From NCBI RefSeq assembly GCF_000801105.2, contig NC_079515.1, positions 7,440,001 through 7,504,000 on the forward strand: 64,000 bases of DNA, written 5' to 3'. The position numbers and the translations under genes are program-made. Below are positions 24,651 through 36,515 of the stretch, piece after piece. How positions within the stretch are numbered: position 1 is the stretch's first letter; every line of letters starts with the position of its first letter. The notes under the pieces are model-generated. The model had not been told where the DNA came from. It saw only the letters and a list, made by a program, of their open reading frames with translations, and searched no databases. Source of the DNA: Raphanus sativus. Its lineage: Eukaryota > Streptophyta > Magnoliopsida > Brassicales > Brassicaceae.

Positions 24651-27540
24651 AGAGTTTAAAGACTGTGTTCTTCTCTGGCTTTCATCTTTGTCTCTATTCA
24701 TGAAGATGATTCTATTTTTCATTTGAGGTGATCCTGAAATTCGTGGAAAGTCTACATTAGCTTCTTGCTCTCATACATCAAGATTTATTACCGGTAGATG
24801 ATTTTCCGTGGTCATGCATGAATATAAATATTTATAAAGTAAAAATATTATAAAAATTGATTGCTATTTATATTTTTAATTTAAAATTAATTTATAATTT
24901 TATGAATAATTTATGTTAATAATATTATATTACTTTAATTGTGCATCTGATTTTAGATATTTTATATCTAGTCGAATTTGTTGTTTTTACAGTCAATTTA
25001 ATCATCATTGGATATATTGGATTACATCTATTTTTAAATTCAGCTATAATAGTTTTTATTTTAACTATATTAAAATTTTGATTAATTTTCTTAATTGCAT
25101 TTGGGTTGGTTATTGTTTTAGATATGTGAATATATTTAGAAAAGATTATGTATAACTTAAGATATATCGTGCTTAAAAATGAAATAAAAAATAAAATCAC
25201 TGAGTCCAAATTACATAAATTAATATAACGATAATATTTTGAAGTCTCGTGTATATAAACTTTATAAAAGAACTAAACTGTAACAGTTGGTTAATATATT
25301 ATTTTCATTTTTAATATGTTTTGAGTCATTCTATAATGTATATTTAGATAATAAATTAGTATTATTATAAAATTATATATTTTTATTGCAGTTAAATTTA
25401 TGATTTTAGATATAGGTTGGATTAATCGAGTCACTCATATTGTGAATAGATTGAGTTAAATATATTCTTTCAAATTAAAACTAAAGTGTAATTGTTTTTA
25501 TTATAATTCAGTCAAATAAAATTAATTTTTTTAGTGTGCATGTATTTTAATAATATATCAAAATATATGTTGTTGTTTTTAAAAAAATATTAGAAAATAA
25601 AGTGATCAATAGAAAGTTACATACATAAGTAAATGATAATTTTTTTGGGCTCATGAACATATCAATATTTAAAATAATTAAAATATTTTATAAATATTTT
25701 ATCTAAGATTTATGCCTTAGAGTTATTGAATGGTAACTAAACTGAAGTTTGTTTTAAATAATCTTACAAATGAGAATTCAGATTTGTTTTAGTATTTTGA
25801 TTATGGTTATACTAAGTTCTACAAACATAAAAACATAAATTTTAAAAGCAAAATTAATATTAAGAAAAAATAATAATTATAATAATGATAAAATATAATA
25901 TATCTACGTTGTTAAAGTATATAGAGTTATGTTATTTTAAAATATTATGTAGTTATTTGATTAAAAGACGTTTATTGTTAAAAATTATTTTTAGTTTTTT
26001 TTTCCTAATATCTCTTAAAAATAAGTATTAAAATTGTGATTGTATTTGAGAAATCATATTATATAAGTAAAATTTAATTTACTGATATTTGTTTACTGAA
26101 TTAAAAGATATTCTAGTCAACTAAATATATGAAAAATACACATATCAGTTTATGTTACTTAATTATTTTATATAATCATCTAAGAAAATAGGTAGGTGTA
26201 TAAAAATATATATTTCTATTACTTTGAAATAGTATTTCTTTTTCTAATATCAAGATTATCTATGTGATTTTTTTATGAAATCACATGATATACAAATATA
26301 TATTTTTCATGTAAGAAAAAATATATATAAAGAAAGTATGTTATCCCCTTACTTTAATGTATGTTTATGTTATTTAAAATATTTTTAAGCGGAATATTAC
26401 TATTTTATGAACTTTCCTTTTTAACAAAATCATATTATATATACATATATTTTCGTTTTTAATTCTATTTTTTAACTTTATAAATGTTTCCTTTTTATTA
26501 TTATATATGTTAGTTGGAAAATTTTTAAAAATAAAAACTAAATAAAAAATCAATAATAGTATTTAACTGTAATATTTTAATTCACTAAAGGTACTAATGT
26601 AATCAACCATTGTAAAAGTTAACGTGAGCATGACACAAATGAAATTAACTTATCGAATAATATTATAGAGATCGGAGATTTACATGAATTTTAGATAGAC
26701 CGCTAGGTTGTTTCAACTCCTTGGTTTGTCAGTATAGAGATCTCCTCTACCCTCCGTTGAGGATGGTTACATCAACAACACCTACTGGTGTTTTCATTTA
26801 GATCTCTGCTTTGCCTATGGTATAGGCCTTTTCTCTAAACTTTTTTTTTGTATAAAAACTCATTTGTGCTCTTCTGAGTTTGGAGTTGTAGTTCCATTTT
26901 ACCTTAATAAAACCAGTGTTAAAAAATATATTAGTATAAATTTATAAAACTTTTCTAATCTTTTTTTGTCTTCTTGTATATATGATTTTGATAAATAGAG
27001 CAACCAATCCTTTTATCAACACTGGTATAAGGCTGTTCTATTGGCAAGTCTCCAAATATATTGGTGTTGGTACTACAAAGTTTTTCTAAAAGGATCATTT
27101 TCAGCTAGTATGGGACCAATAAACAAAACTGGGAAGGTGGATGTCATGTTGCAGAGCTCTTTCTCTATTGTTTCTGCCTCCTTGTGTTTATTCATTTCTA
27201 GCTTCCCCTCGTATTTTCCTTTAAATTTTATCCAAACCAAACCAAAATAATCGAACCAAACAGAATGTCCTAAATACTTGGATGGATTCTATAACTCTAA
27301 AACCAAAAAAAAAAACAGAAAACTGAAATGAATTAAACCAAATCGATGCCCGAAATACCCATACCTAGTTCATATTTTATCGGTAGACGACTTGGAGTTA
27401 TTTATTTAACAAATTCTTGCATTTTTTTATTTCTTCATGTATAGAAGCATTTTTCCTCTTTTTTTGTTTTTAACGTGTGTGTGGATGTGTCACATGGTAG
27501 ACATAGAAGCTCAACAACCAAGCGGATGCACTGCACAGTG
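24651..27540. other. AT-rich intergenic DNA, probably decayed repeats, no gene
   Basis: About 2.9 kb of very AT-rich sequence. Short open frames on both strands (for example 24913-25155 and its antisense) lack any recognisable domain and are AT-rich noise. A less AT-rich island at 26660-26900 (CCTCCGTTGAGGATGG, CCTACTGGTGTTTTC) looks repeat-derived but I cannot name it. Confidence 0.55.
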
Positions 27541-28205
27541 GACACTAGGGGTATAGGGGTCGACATTTTAACCGATACCCAAACCCTTATTTGAATCCGA
27601 TCTGAAAAACTTGAAGCGAAATCTGAACCAAAATAGTAAAATACCCTAACGAGTATTGATTCAAGAGAAATTGGATATCCGAACCCGAATGGATATCCGA
27701 AGATAACCGAACATATGTATATTTATCTTTATATTTCTAGTTTACATCTTTTATATAATCTAAAATATTATATTGATGTTGCACATACTTGAAGATCATA
27801 TAATATACATATAATTACAGAAAAATGATTTGTTATTCATTTAAAATGGATATCAAACTTTTTGTTTTATGTATTAATAAAAGTTACATCCAAATTCTAA
27901 AAAACAATAGTCAAATTAGTGTCTATTTATTTTTTCCTCCAAATTTATTAATCATTTCATCTATTAAAAATAAAATTTCAGTTAACTGAAAGCTAAACTT
28001 TTAAATATAAGAAACTTAAAAATGAAAATTTTAATTTTTTTTCTTTCAAAATCTAAATATCTAAACCCGGTCCAAAATAATCAAGTTAAAATTACATAAA
28101 CCCGACCCGAGTACAGAAATACCCGAACAAGTTATATATTTTTATATAGAAATACTCGAAAATCTGAAATACTCGGAATCCGAGTAGTATCCAAACGCCT
28201 AGTGG
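27541..28205. repeat. Degenerate repeat rich in CCGAACCCGA-type motifs
   Basis: Starts near GGGGTCGACATTTTAACCGA and ends near GAATCCGAGTAGTATCC. It carries repeated motifs such as CCGAACCCGAATGGATATCCG and AACCCGACCCGAG. Related sequence occurs at 30790-31330 and 41590-41760, so this is a dispersed family. It resembles repeats common in Brassicaceae intergenic DNA; class unknown. Confidence 0.55.
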
Positions 28206-28387
28206 ACACCCTCGCAATATGACCATAAACCAATGTCTCACTTGTACGTTTTCTTGCTGTAGTTGTGCCTTTTACAGTGGTTATCAAGTTTTGGTTTTTT
28301 CGAATGCAAACTAAAGCCCATTTGTATTTTAGGCCTAAGCCCATTATGTACCTGAATCCTATTTATATAAACTGTGCCTTAAGAATA

Positions 28388-29995
28388 ATGTCGCAAATAA
28401 CGATGGCCGAGGACAGGCAGATCAAAAGAGCTGTAGACAGGATCAGCAATTTACCAGATGTGATCCTCCACCACATACTCTGCTTTGCTTCGACCAAATT
28501 AGCCATCAGTACTTCCCTCTTGTCTAGACGATGGAGACATGTGTGGTGCGATATACCTTCCATCTCCTTAGATGTCTATTATCTGAAGACTGCCGCTTCT
28601 GTTAACCAAACCCTAACTCGATATACAGCTCCCAAGACCACAAAATTTCACCTCAAAAGCACCAGGAGGGAGAACATTCCCCATATCGACCGGTGGATCA
28701 AGTGCGCTATGTCACACAACGTTGAGAATCTTACCCTGGATTTCTGGAGTCCTTGTAGTAATGAGGCGTACACGGCTTCCTGATTTCTTCTACAACAGTT
28801 CCTCTGTCAAGAAACTCAGCCTTTCGTTAAGCTACTCTCATACGATTGTTCCCGAGTGCACTGTGTCTTGGACATCCTTACAGAAGTTATCTTTGAGTTC
28901 TTGTACTCTCTTTGATGAATCCATGGCTAATATTCTATCCGGTTGTCCGTTTCTTGAAAACTTAACGTTGTATCACTGCGATGAACTAAAGATTCTTGAT
29001 CTCCGCAAATCAAAACGTCTGAGAACATTACAAATAGAACGTAACGTGTGGGTGCCGGGGCCAACGCAGATTATGGCACCACACATCCATTGTCTCAGAT
29101 TGTTAAACTCGCAATTATCATGCAATTTTGTTGATGTCGCTTCTTTAACCGAAGCTGAACTGGACATTTGTTATATCCCAATGTTCCCTAACTTAAAGGC
29201 TGATTTTCTCCAAGCCATGGTGCTAAAGATGCTAGAAAAGTTGCAGAACGCAGAGAAGCTTACGTTTGGGGGAAACGTTATTCAGGTATATAATTAGTTT
29301 GTGGCTCATGATGTTTTATTCTCTAATGCCTGATTAACAAGCAATTGGTTTCACACGGTCAGTGTTTTATAAGTTTTGATTATGTCATTAGCTCGTTACT
29401 AATCGATATTACTATCTTTTTTTGGTTCTTTCTATTAGATTTTATCTCTTGCTGAGATTCGTGGTGTTTCTTTCCCCATGCTCAAGGTCAAAGCATTGAC
29501 TCTTCATACAGAAATCTCTCAGTATGTCATTCCTGGTATGGAAAGGTTGTTACAAAACTCACCTGATTTAGAGAAGCTAATAGTACGTGGAAGGGTTGAA
29601 AACTCTATGCCGGTATATTCATCATCAACCTCTTTTTTCTAGCTATTATCCAAGGCCCGTCTTTGTATCTTATTTATGTTTTACAGGGAGAGCATCTTGA
29701 CCAATACCTGAAACTACTGTCCTTGAGTCCGGATCAGTGCTGGAGATCAAAAGATGGTGCCTCTTGGAACAAGCACCTTGGGGATTTAACATCTGCGCAT
29801 ATGGCTTCATTAGTGAAACTTATGCTTAAAAATACAAAGAAACTAGACAAAATTGTCGTACTCTTGGACGAACATTTCCTTGAGTTTGAAATTGAAGACG
29901 TGGTGGTTCCAAAACTTTCTCACGACAACAATGTCACCATTGTGCTCTCATCCAACAAGCTGATGACATCAGATGAGTTGTTTGATGAATCATAG
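28388..29995 (+). pseudogene. F-box/LRR protein gene, copy 1, frameshifted
   Basis: F-box/LRR (RNI-like) proteins are substrate receptors of SCF ubiquitin ligases. Exon 1 28388-29285, exon 2 29439-29612, exon 3 29687-29995, all with GT-AG introns. The F-box lies near the N-terminus (RISNLPDVILHHILCF then LSRRWRHVW), followed by leucine-rich repeats (LQKLSLSSCTLFDESMANIL, CPFLENLTLYHCDELK) and an FBD-like C-terminus. The first frame hits TGA at 28781-28783; similarity resumes in the next frame from CGG at 28773 (RLPDFFYNSSSVKK), so one extra base (or two lost) lies between about 28745 and 28772. Downstream the frame is open to the stop. A second ATG at 28403 (MAEDRQ) aligns with the start of copy 2. 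Likely At3g18150-type by position. Either a pseudogene or an assembly indel. Confidence 0.8.
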
Positions 29996-30278
29996 GCTTT
30001 GAAGTTTTGAGTTTTATTGAACGTTTGCTTTTACTTTCTCTGTTTCTAATAACTGGAGTACTTTATTTAATATTGTAGAAAAAGATTTTGGTTTGATCAC
30101 AAAAAAAAATAAGCGTTCTTTTGAGTATATTAAAACCTGATGTTCACCAATATTGCTAGATTTAGCCTGGGATAATAGTTCTATAACTACAAACAAACAA
30201 CTGTTTTGATAGTTCAATAAGGGCTACCTTTCGAAAATGACCACCATATATATTGAACGAGACTATATATAACTATTA

Positions 30279-30660
30279 CAGGCTGAGGGGTGTTGGAATT
30301 AACGTCAAAGAGATGTATTTGAGGATTGCAAGCTGCTGCTGCTAGATGACGCACGCTTATCTGGGGTTATCTCAAGCCTATTCACATGCTGAAGAAAGAA
30401 ACAGCCCCCAAAGAAAAATAAAACGTATTAGTTTGTGTTCCATACAGACAGTAATCCCGACAAGGTGTTTGTGAAAGCAGAAAGCTTTAAGATGCAAGCG
30501 ATCCCTAGAGCTTACCGAGTCCGTATACTGAATGGTAGGGTAACAACTCTCGGCTTCCTAGAATCGGATCGCGTGATCATAGCTCGCTGTTGCGAGAACT
30601 ACACATGGCTGACTCATTCTCGATTAACACAACTAGGGTTTCGAGATTGGAGGATCGACG
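30279..30660 (-). pseudogene. LST8 5'-end fragment (exons 1-2), dead
   Basis: On the minus strand this repeats the start of LST8: ATG at 30617-30615 with [15 protein letters not shown], the exon-1 donor, intron, and exon 2 from [12 protein letters not shown] to the end of exon 2 near 30281. It is broken: the Trp codon in IRFW is TAG, two codons (GR) are deleted from exon 1, and exon 2 has a net insertion of 7 nt after DKR. The leader before the ATG (AACTAGGGTTTCG) is also shared. Nothing of LST8 exons 3-10 is present. Confidence 0.9.
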
Positions 30661-30789
30661 ACCGGAGAGTATAGCAGAAGAGAAGAATTAATCCGCATAG
30701 TTAATGCTGGGGGTGTTTTTGTATCAAAAGTATACGATGGGGTTAAACTGTCATGTTTAAATAAGTAAGGCCTCATTTTGTTAAATAAG

Positions 30790-31330
30790 TAGACTTGGAC
30801 ATTTTACCTCATATCCAAATCCGAACCCAACTCTAAAAACCTGAACCGAATCCTAAAAACTCGAACCAAAATAATAAAAAAATATCTAAATAAAAACTTA
30901 GTTAAAATTAGATATCTAAACTTGAATGGATATTTGAAATAATCGTATACTTCAAAATTTAGTTAATATATATTTATAGTTACATACAAAGTGATTTGCG
31001 ATGTAGGTTTTTGTTCCATGATTAACAAAAAATTCATCTAAATTCTCTAAAAATAATAAAGTTAGTGTCACATTTCAAAACTGTGTTTCTAACCTTAATA
31101 GTCGTCCAACCTATTAAAAATCAGTTAAGTTAATGGTAATTTACCATTACCACAAAATTTATAATATCTAAATCCGATAGGAAATAACCAAACTGAAAAT
31201 ATTTTACTCTAATTTGATATGTTAAAATATCGAATGAATTCAAGATTTTTATACCAAAATATCCAAAAATTGAATTATTGATTCGAACAAAAATATCCGA
31301 AAACTTGCCAAAATAATCGCCCATGCCTAA
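30790..31330. repeat. Second copy of the CCGAACCCGA-type dispersed repeat
   Basis: Begins around GGACATTTTACCTCATATCC and ends at CAAAATAATCGCCCATGCC. It contains ATCCGAACCCAACTC, CTGAACCGAATCC and ATATCCGAAAACTTG. It is similar in make-up to 27541-28205. No coding potential seen. Confidence 0.5.
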
Positions 31331-31438
31331 TCGACAGTTACAAGAGTTCTTTAACTGGGTATCTAAATGTAACCGATTTATGTAATTAAATGTTTTTTTG
31401 TTTTTTAAAAGATGTATCAATATGACATGTGGTATTGT

Positions 31439-31453
31439 GGGGGGGGGGGGGGT
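31439..31453 (+). repeat. Homopolymer of 15 G
   Basis: A run of 15 G in otherwise AT-rich intergenic DNA. It could form a G-quadruplex and is a site where length is unreliable in any assembly. Confidence 0.9.
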
Positions 31454-31602
31454 TAAACTTCCAAGTGATATGATTGTGAACCGGGATTTCAGAATCGGTT
31501 ACATTTTTGGAAACACAATTAATAAATACTATTATTCATGTGCACAAACAAATTTCATTAAGATTATTATTTAAGTTTCCAAACACTCCAATTTTTTTTT
31601 AA

Positions 31603-32030
31603 TCTATACTATTAAAGTAGAATCCCTATTAGGATTCTGCCATTGGTTTCCTAACTTATTTACAAAGAAATGCCATTATCTTTTTAAATCTTTTTAAAAA
31701 AAAAAAATTATGACCAAAATAAATACAAACCAAATATTTTTTTTTCCGTTTGGAAAAAAAGAAAGATATCAAAATATTTTCTCCTCTTTTGTAGGAAAGA
31801 AATCTGTCTTCAATTAATATGCCACCAAAATATGGAAATATATAATAAAATAAGACCCAAACAAACTATTCTGAACCCAAACGATTAAGGCAATGTAACA
31901 ACGGGTTATTATATAACTATAATCTGTCATCAATTAGTATGGTTAACCCATGCATGGTTCAACTCTACAATTATATGACTATAACTGACAACAAATGTTA
32001 CCATCTCCAAAAATCCAAATTAAAAATACA
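31603..32030 (+). mobile_element. 5' fragment of a Helitron
   Basis: Preceded by A and starting TCTATACTATTAAAG, the known 5' end of non-autonomous Brassicaceae (ATREP-type) Helitrons. No 3' hairpin and CTAG end is found before the next Helitron begins at 32031, so it seems truncated or to share the downstream 3' end. Confidence 0.65.
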
Positions 32031-32547
32031 TCTATACTATTAAAATAGAATTCTCCACAAAATTATGCTCATACTTTTCTGATTTATTTACAATAGCATG
32101 TCACTTCTATATTTATGGTTAACTAATTATATTAGTTATTTTAAAGATATTAATGGATACTATCCAATAATAATTACATATATAATTTTATTTGTGTATT
32201 ACATATCCAAAGCATTTATTTTTATCTATAAATACATAAAATGATATATTCGATTTATAATTTTAATTTTAGGTATAATTATATTTATATTTATATGTTT
32301 GGATATGTATATTCATTCGGTTCTCGGTATGTATGAGATTTGTTATTGAAAATATTTAGGTCGGATTAAATCGAGTTTGATATCTTGATTCCCGAGTTGT
32401 TTTCCAATCGATTTTTTTGGATGCAGATATTATGTCCAAATCATATATTAAGCAAAAACTATAATATATAATATTGTGATTAATTTTTTGTTAGTGAAAT
32501 AATTGAAAGAAGAAAATCCCGCGTTTTAAACGCGGGTCAAAATATAG
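32031..32547 (+). mobile_element. Small non-autonomous Helitron
   Basis: Starts A|TCTATACTATTAAAA at 32031. Ends with the hairpin CCCGCGTTTTAAACGCGGG (32518-32536) followed by TCAAAATATAG|T. The final four bases are ATAG instead of the usual CTAG. No coding capacity; it would need Rep/helicase from elsewhere. Confidence 0.8.
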
Positions 32548-33631
32548 TCTATACTATTAAAGCAGATGACTGTTTATGAATCTGCCCCTGAAATTTCTTA
32601 AGTAATTACAAAAATTGCCTATACCTTTTTCCAGCATCATTTGCAACCAATCAAAAATCATTATTTTGTAATTAAATTAAATTGTATTAAATATAATTCA
32701 GTTCTTAGCCTTTTTGAAAATTTTGTTTCCTAAATATTTGCACCATATCTTTCCAAAAAATCTTTCACATTATTAATTATTTGAAATCATTTATTAAATG
32801 AAACCTCAAAATAAATCAAGTTGAAATAACAAATGATTAAATCAACAAAATCATAATACGGGTCTAAATTATCTCAACTCCTTAAAAAATATTTTCATTT
32901 AAAATAAAAACTAAATCACATAAATTTAATTTAATAAAACTATAGAAAATGTTTTGAAACACACAAATTAATTTTTCAATACAAGAGTGTTGAAGATATA
33001 AAATATTTTATTTAAATTAAAAAATCAATGTAAAATAAGTTTAACTTCGGTTTAAATAAATAAAATCATATTACGGGTTAGAATTATTTAGAGTCTTCTA
33101 AAATTTAGTCATATTAAAAATAACAAAAACGAGTCATATAAGTAAATTTAAGATAAATTCCATAAAACGTTAAGATATATAATTTATCAAAAATCATAAA
33201 TGATTAAATCAACAAAATCATAATACGGGTCTGAATTATCTCAGCTCCTTAAAAATAGTTTCATTTAAAATAAAAACTAAATCACGTAAATTAAATTTAA
33301 TAAAATTATAGAAAATAAAACGCGAAAATGAAATTTTCAATACAAGAGTGTTGAAGATATAAAATATTTTATTTAAATTAAAAAAATCAGTGTAAAATAA
33401 GTTTAACTTCTGTTGAAATAAATAAAATCATATTACGGGTTAGAATTGTTTAGAGTCTTCTAAAATTTAGTCATATTGAAAATAACAAAAATAATTCATA
33501 TAAATAAAATTAAGATAAATTTCATAAAAAGTTAAAATATATAATTTATCAAAAATCATAAATTTTATTACATAAAATAATTTTCCAACAAAAAATATAC
33601 CCGCTCTTTTTAAAGGCGGGTCAAAATTTAG
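32548..33631 (+). mobile_element. Non-autonomous Helitron adjoining the previous one
   Basis: Starts TCTATACTATTAAAGCAG directly after the 3' end of the previous element. Ends with a hairpin (CCCGC...GCGGG, 33600-33620) and TCAAAATTTAG|T. Its interior consists largely of a 367-bp direct duplication. Confidence 0.8.
32831..33565 (+). repeat. 367-bp direct duplication inside a Helitron
   Basis: Copies at about 32831-33197 and 33198-33565 both begin AAATGATTAAATCAACAAAA and share AATACGGGTCTRAATTATC, ACAAGAGTGTTGAAGATAT and TTACGGGTTAGAATT. They differ by scattered substitutions and small indels. Confidence 0.85.
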
Positions 33632-34170
33632 TTTTCCTATTAAAGTTTCAAAACACTCTGATTTTGTACTTGAGTTTTAATAAGATAGATTGGTTTACCT
33701 TTGGAAAATGACCACAATTGAGTGAGACTAGATAGACTTTGGCTAGTGGTTTATGATATTTGTTCAGAATGAACACAAGACAAGAGGATCATTATTTTTG
33801 CAATAAAAAGGGCGAAAAGAGGCTACAACGTAGTGGCGTGGTCGGACAATGGCAGCTGTTAAAGGAATGGTGACCGAAGACATTCTATTGGCAAGTTTTT
33901 TAAAGTGTTGGTGTAAGGACTTGGTCTTATCAATATCATCAGCTATTGCAGTTATTCGGTCATAATACTTTGGACTAGCTGTAGCAAAATTTTCACATGA
34001 AATTATTCGTAACACCAGCGGATGAAAATGGCCACTAACACAATAGCTTATTTGAAGCCCATTATATTTTTGGCATAAATATTTGTAAGGGTTGAGAAAG
34101 AGGAAATTATATAACGTTTTTCTGGAGTCCTATATATATAAAATCTGTGCCCTAAGAATACACGTCGCAA

Positions 34171-35745
34171 GTGAAGATGGCCCACAACAGGAAGATCAAA
34201 AGAGCTGTAGACAGGATCAGCAATTTACCAGATGAGATACTCCAACACATACTCTGCTTTATACCTATCGATTTGGCCATCACAACATCCATCTTGTCTA
34301 GACGATGGAGGCTTGTATGGTGCGAGATACCTTCTCTCTCCATAGATGTTGATACACTGACAGCAGCTTCGGTAAACAAAACCCTAACTCGCTACACAGC
34401 TCTCAAGACAAAGAGTTTTAACCTCACTATAACACCCTATACTCAGAACATATCATACATCGACAGGTTAATCAAGTTCGCCATGTCACATAACGTTGAG
34501 AATCTGTCCCTGGATTTCTTTCGTTATTATTGTGAATATAAGCTTCCTGATTTCTTTTGCAACACTTCTTCTGTCAAGCATCTCAACATTAATTTAGGAT
34601 TTTCTCATATGATTGTTCCCGAATGCACTGTCTTCTGGACATCCTTGCAGAACTTATCCTTGAGTTGTTGTAGATTCTCTGATGAATCCATGGCTAAGAC
34701 TCTATCTGGTTGTCCGGTCCTTGAAAACTTAACATTGTATAACTGCTATGAACTAAAGGTTCTTGATCTTAGCAAAATCCCTACGTCTGAGAAGATTAGA
34801 TGTAAAGCTTACCGTGCCGCCGGCTTCGGGGTTAACGAAAATTGTGGCACCACACATCCACTGTCTCAGATTGTTAAACTCTGAGTCATCGTCACCTACT
34901 TTGGTTGATGTAGATTCTTTAACCGAAGCTAAACTGGAAATTTTCTTCTCGGTGAACCGTTACTTGACGTTCAGATTCTTTAACCAAGTCATGGTGCTCA
35001 ACATGCTAGAAAGGTTACAGAACGCAGAGAAGCTCACGTTTGGGGGAAACTTTATTCAGGTATTAAAAGTTTTGAATTGGCTCATATTTTATAGGTTTGA
35101 TTAATAGAGGTTTGCAATAGTCTATTATGTCATAAGCTCGTTACTAATTAATCAATATTCACTATCTCTTTGGTTCGTTCTATTAGATTTTATCTCTTGT
35201 TGAGATTCGTGGTGTTCCTTTTCCAATGTTCAAAGTCAAATCATTGACTCTTGATACAAAGATCTCTCAATATGCTATTCCTGGTATCGAAAGACTGTTA
35301 CAAAACTCTCCTGATTTAGAGAAGCTAACAGTACGTGCAAGGAATTTCAGCACATTACTGGTAATATTCATCGTCAACCTCCTTTTCTACCTATTATTGA
35401 GTTCAAATATATCCAACAACTGATTTTGTATATATATTTTTTTCTATTGTACAGGAGAAGCATCTTGACAAATACTTGAAAATAAAAGGCTTTAATCTGA
35501 ACACATGCTGGAGATCAAAAGATGGAGCCTCTTGGAACAAGTGTGTGTATGTAAACTCAAAGCATGTGGCTTCATTAGTGGAACTTGTGCTTAAGAACAC
35601 AAAGAAACTAGACAAGATGGTCGTGTTGTTGGATGAACATTACCTTAAGTTTAAAATTAAAGACGTGGTTCCAATACGTCCTCGCAACAAAAATGTCAAC
35701 GTTGTGCTCTCCACTACCACGTTGATGGCATTAGAGAAGTGGTGA
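34171..35745 (+). pseudogene. F-box/LRR protein gene, copy 2, frameshifted
   Basis: Tandem paralogue of the gene at 28388-29995 with the same three-exon structure: 34171-35059, 35187-35360 and 35455-35745. Exon 2 is 58 codons in both copies. The F-box is clear (RISNLPDEILQHILCF, LSRRWRLVW) and is followed by LRR-type motifs (LQNLSLSCCRFSDESMAKTL). After VLDLSK the frame shifts: at 34773-34778 the sequence AGCAAAATCC has one base more than needed to continue as SKSLRLRRLDVKL, and the unshifted frame stops at 34882-34884. After that point the new frame is open to the end of exon 1 (EKLTFGGNFIQ). The first in-frame Met pair is MKM; the second (34177, MAHNRK) aligns with MAEDRQ of copy 1. A pseudogene or an A-homopolymer sequencing error. 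Confidence 0.8.
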
Positions 35746-35979
35746 AATGAAATCATAGGGGTTGACGTCTTGAGTTTTATTGAAAGTTTGCTTTTACTTT
35801 CTGTTTCTAATAACTGTTGTACTTATTTAAAACATGTTACATCGAGTCGATTGAAACACACAGTAGAAGAAGATTTTGGTTTGTTCAAACAAAATATTTA
35901 GTCCATATATAAGTGGAGTTCTTTAGAGTATATTAAACCTCATGCGAATCAGTTCTCCAATATTAACCTGGGATTATAA

Positions 35980-36289
35980 TTTTTTTTTTTGATCAAACTA
36001 CATTTCATTACTTGATAAAGAGTTTACACTCTATTAGAGAAGGAGAGGTTAAGAGAGGCTAGAGCTGATTTTGCCACACAATCAGCATCACCATTACATA
36101 ACCGAGGAATATAAGAAAACATGATAACTTCAAAAGACCAGCTGAAATGATAGATATCAAACAATATGCCAAACAGTTCTGGTCGAGATTCCTTGGCTTT
36201 CAACATGTTTAAGCACTTGGGAATTGGAGAGAACTATCAGCGATCCGACGTGCTGCGGTTATGACTGCGTCTTCATCAAATGTCTGATC
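35980..36289 (-). mobile_element. 5'-truncated LINE insertion with RNase H-like remnant
   Basis: On the minus strand a reading frame (36206-36024) contains VIMFSYIPRLCNGDADCVAKSALA, typical of the RNase H-like end of plant LINE polyproteins (IPRxxNxxADxxAK). The element ends in a poly-A tail (poly-T at 35980-35990). It is flanked by an imperfect target duplication, CCTGGGATTATAA (35967-35979) and CCTGGGATAATAG (36290-36302). The uninterrupted site is seen at 30168-30180 (CCTGGGATAATAG) downstream of F-box copy 1. Confidence 0.8.
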
Positions 36290-36515
36290 CCTGGGATAAT
36301 AGTTTTATAACTACAAACAAACATTGTTTTATAGTTCAATAAACAGAGGCTACCTTCCGAAAACGATCACTATATTAAAGGGTACATTCCATTATCAAAA
36401 CTCTCTCCCTTTGTTTGTCATCCTCGAATGTTGATTCTTTGGTAGCATTGTATAATGTGTAAGGAAACCTAATGATGCGTGTTTGATGTGCTAACCACAA
36501 GACTCTTGAGAAACT

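Noticed and set aside
24913..25209. Overlapping open frames on both strands in the AT-rich region
   Set aside because: Composition is Ile/Phe/Tyr/Lys-rich as expected from AT-rich DNA, with no domain and no splice context.
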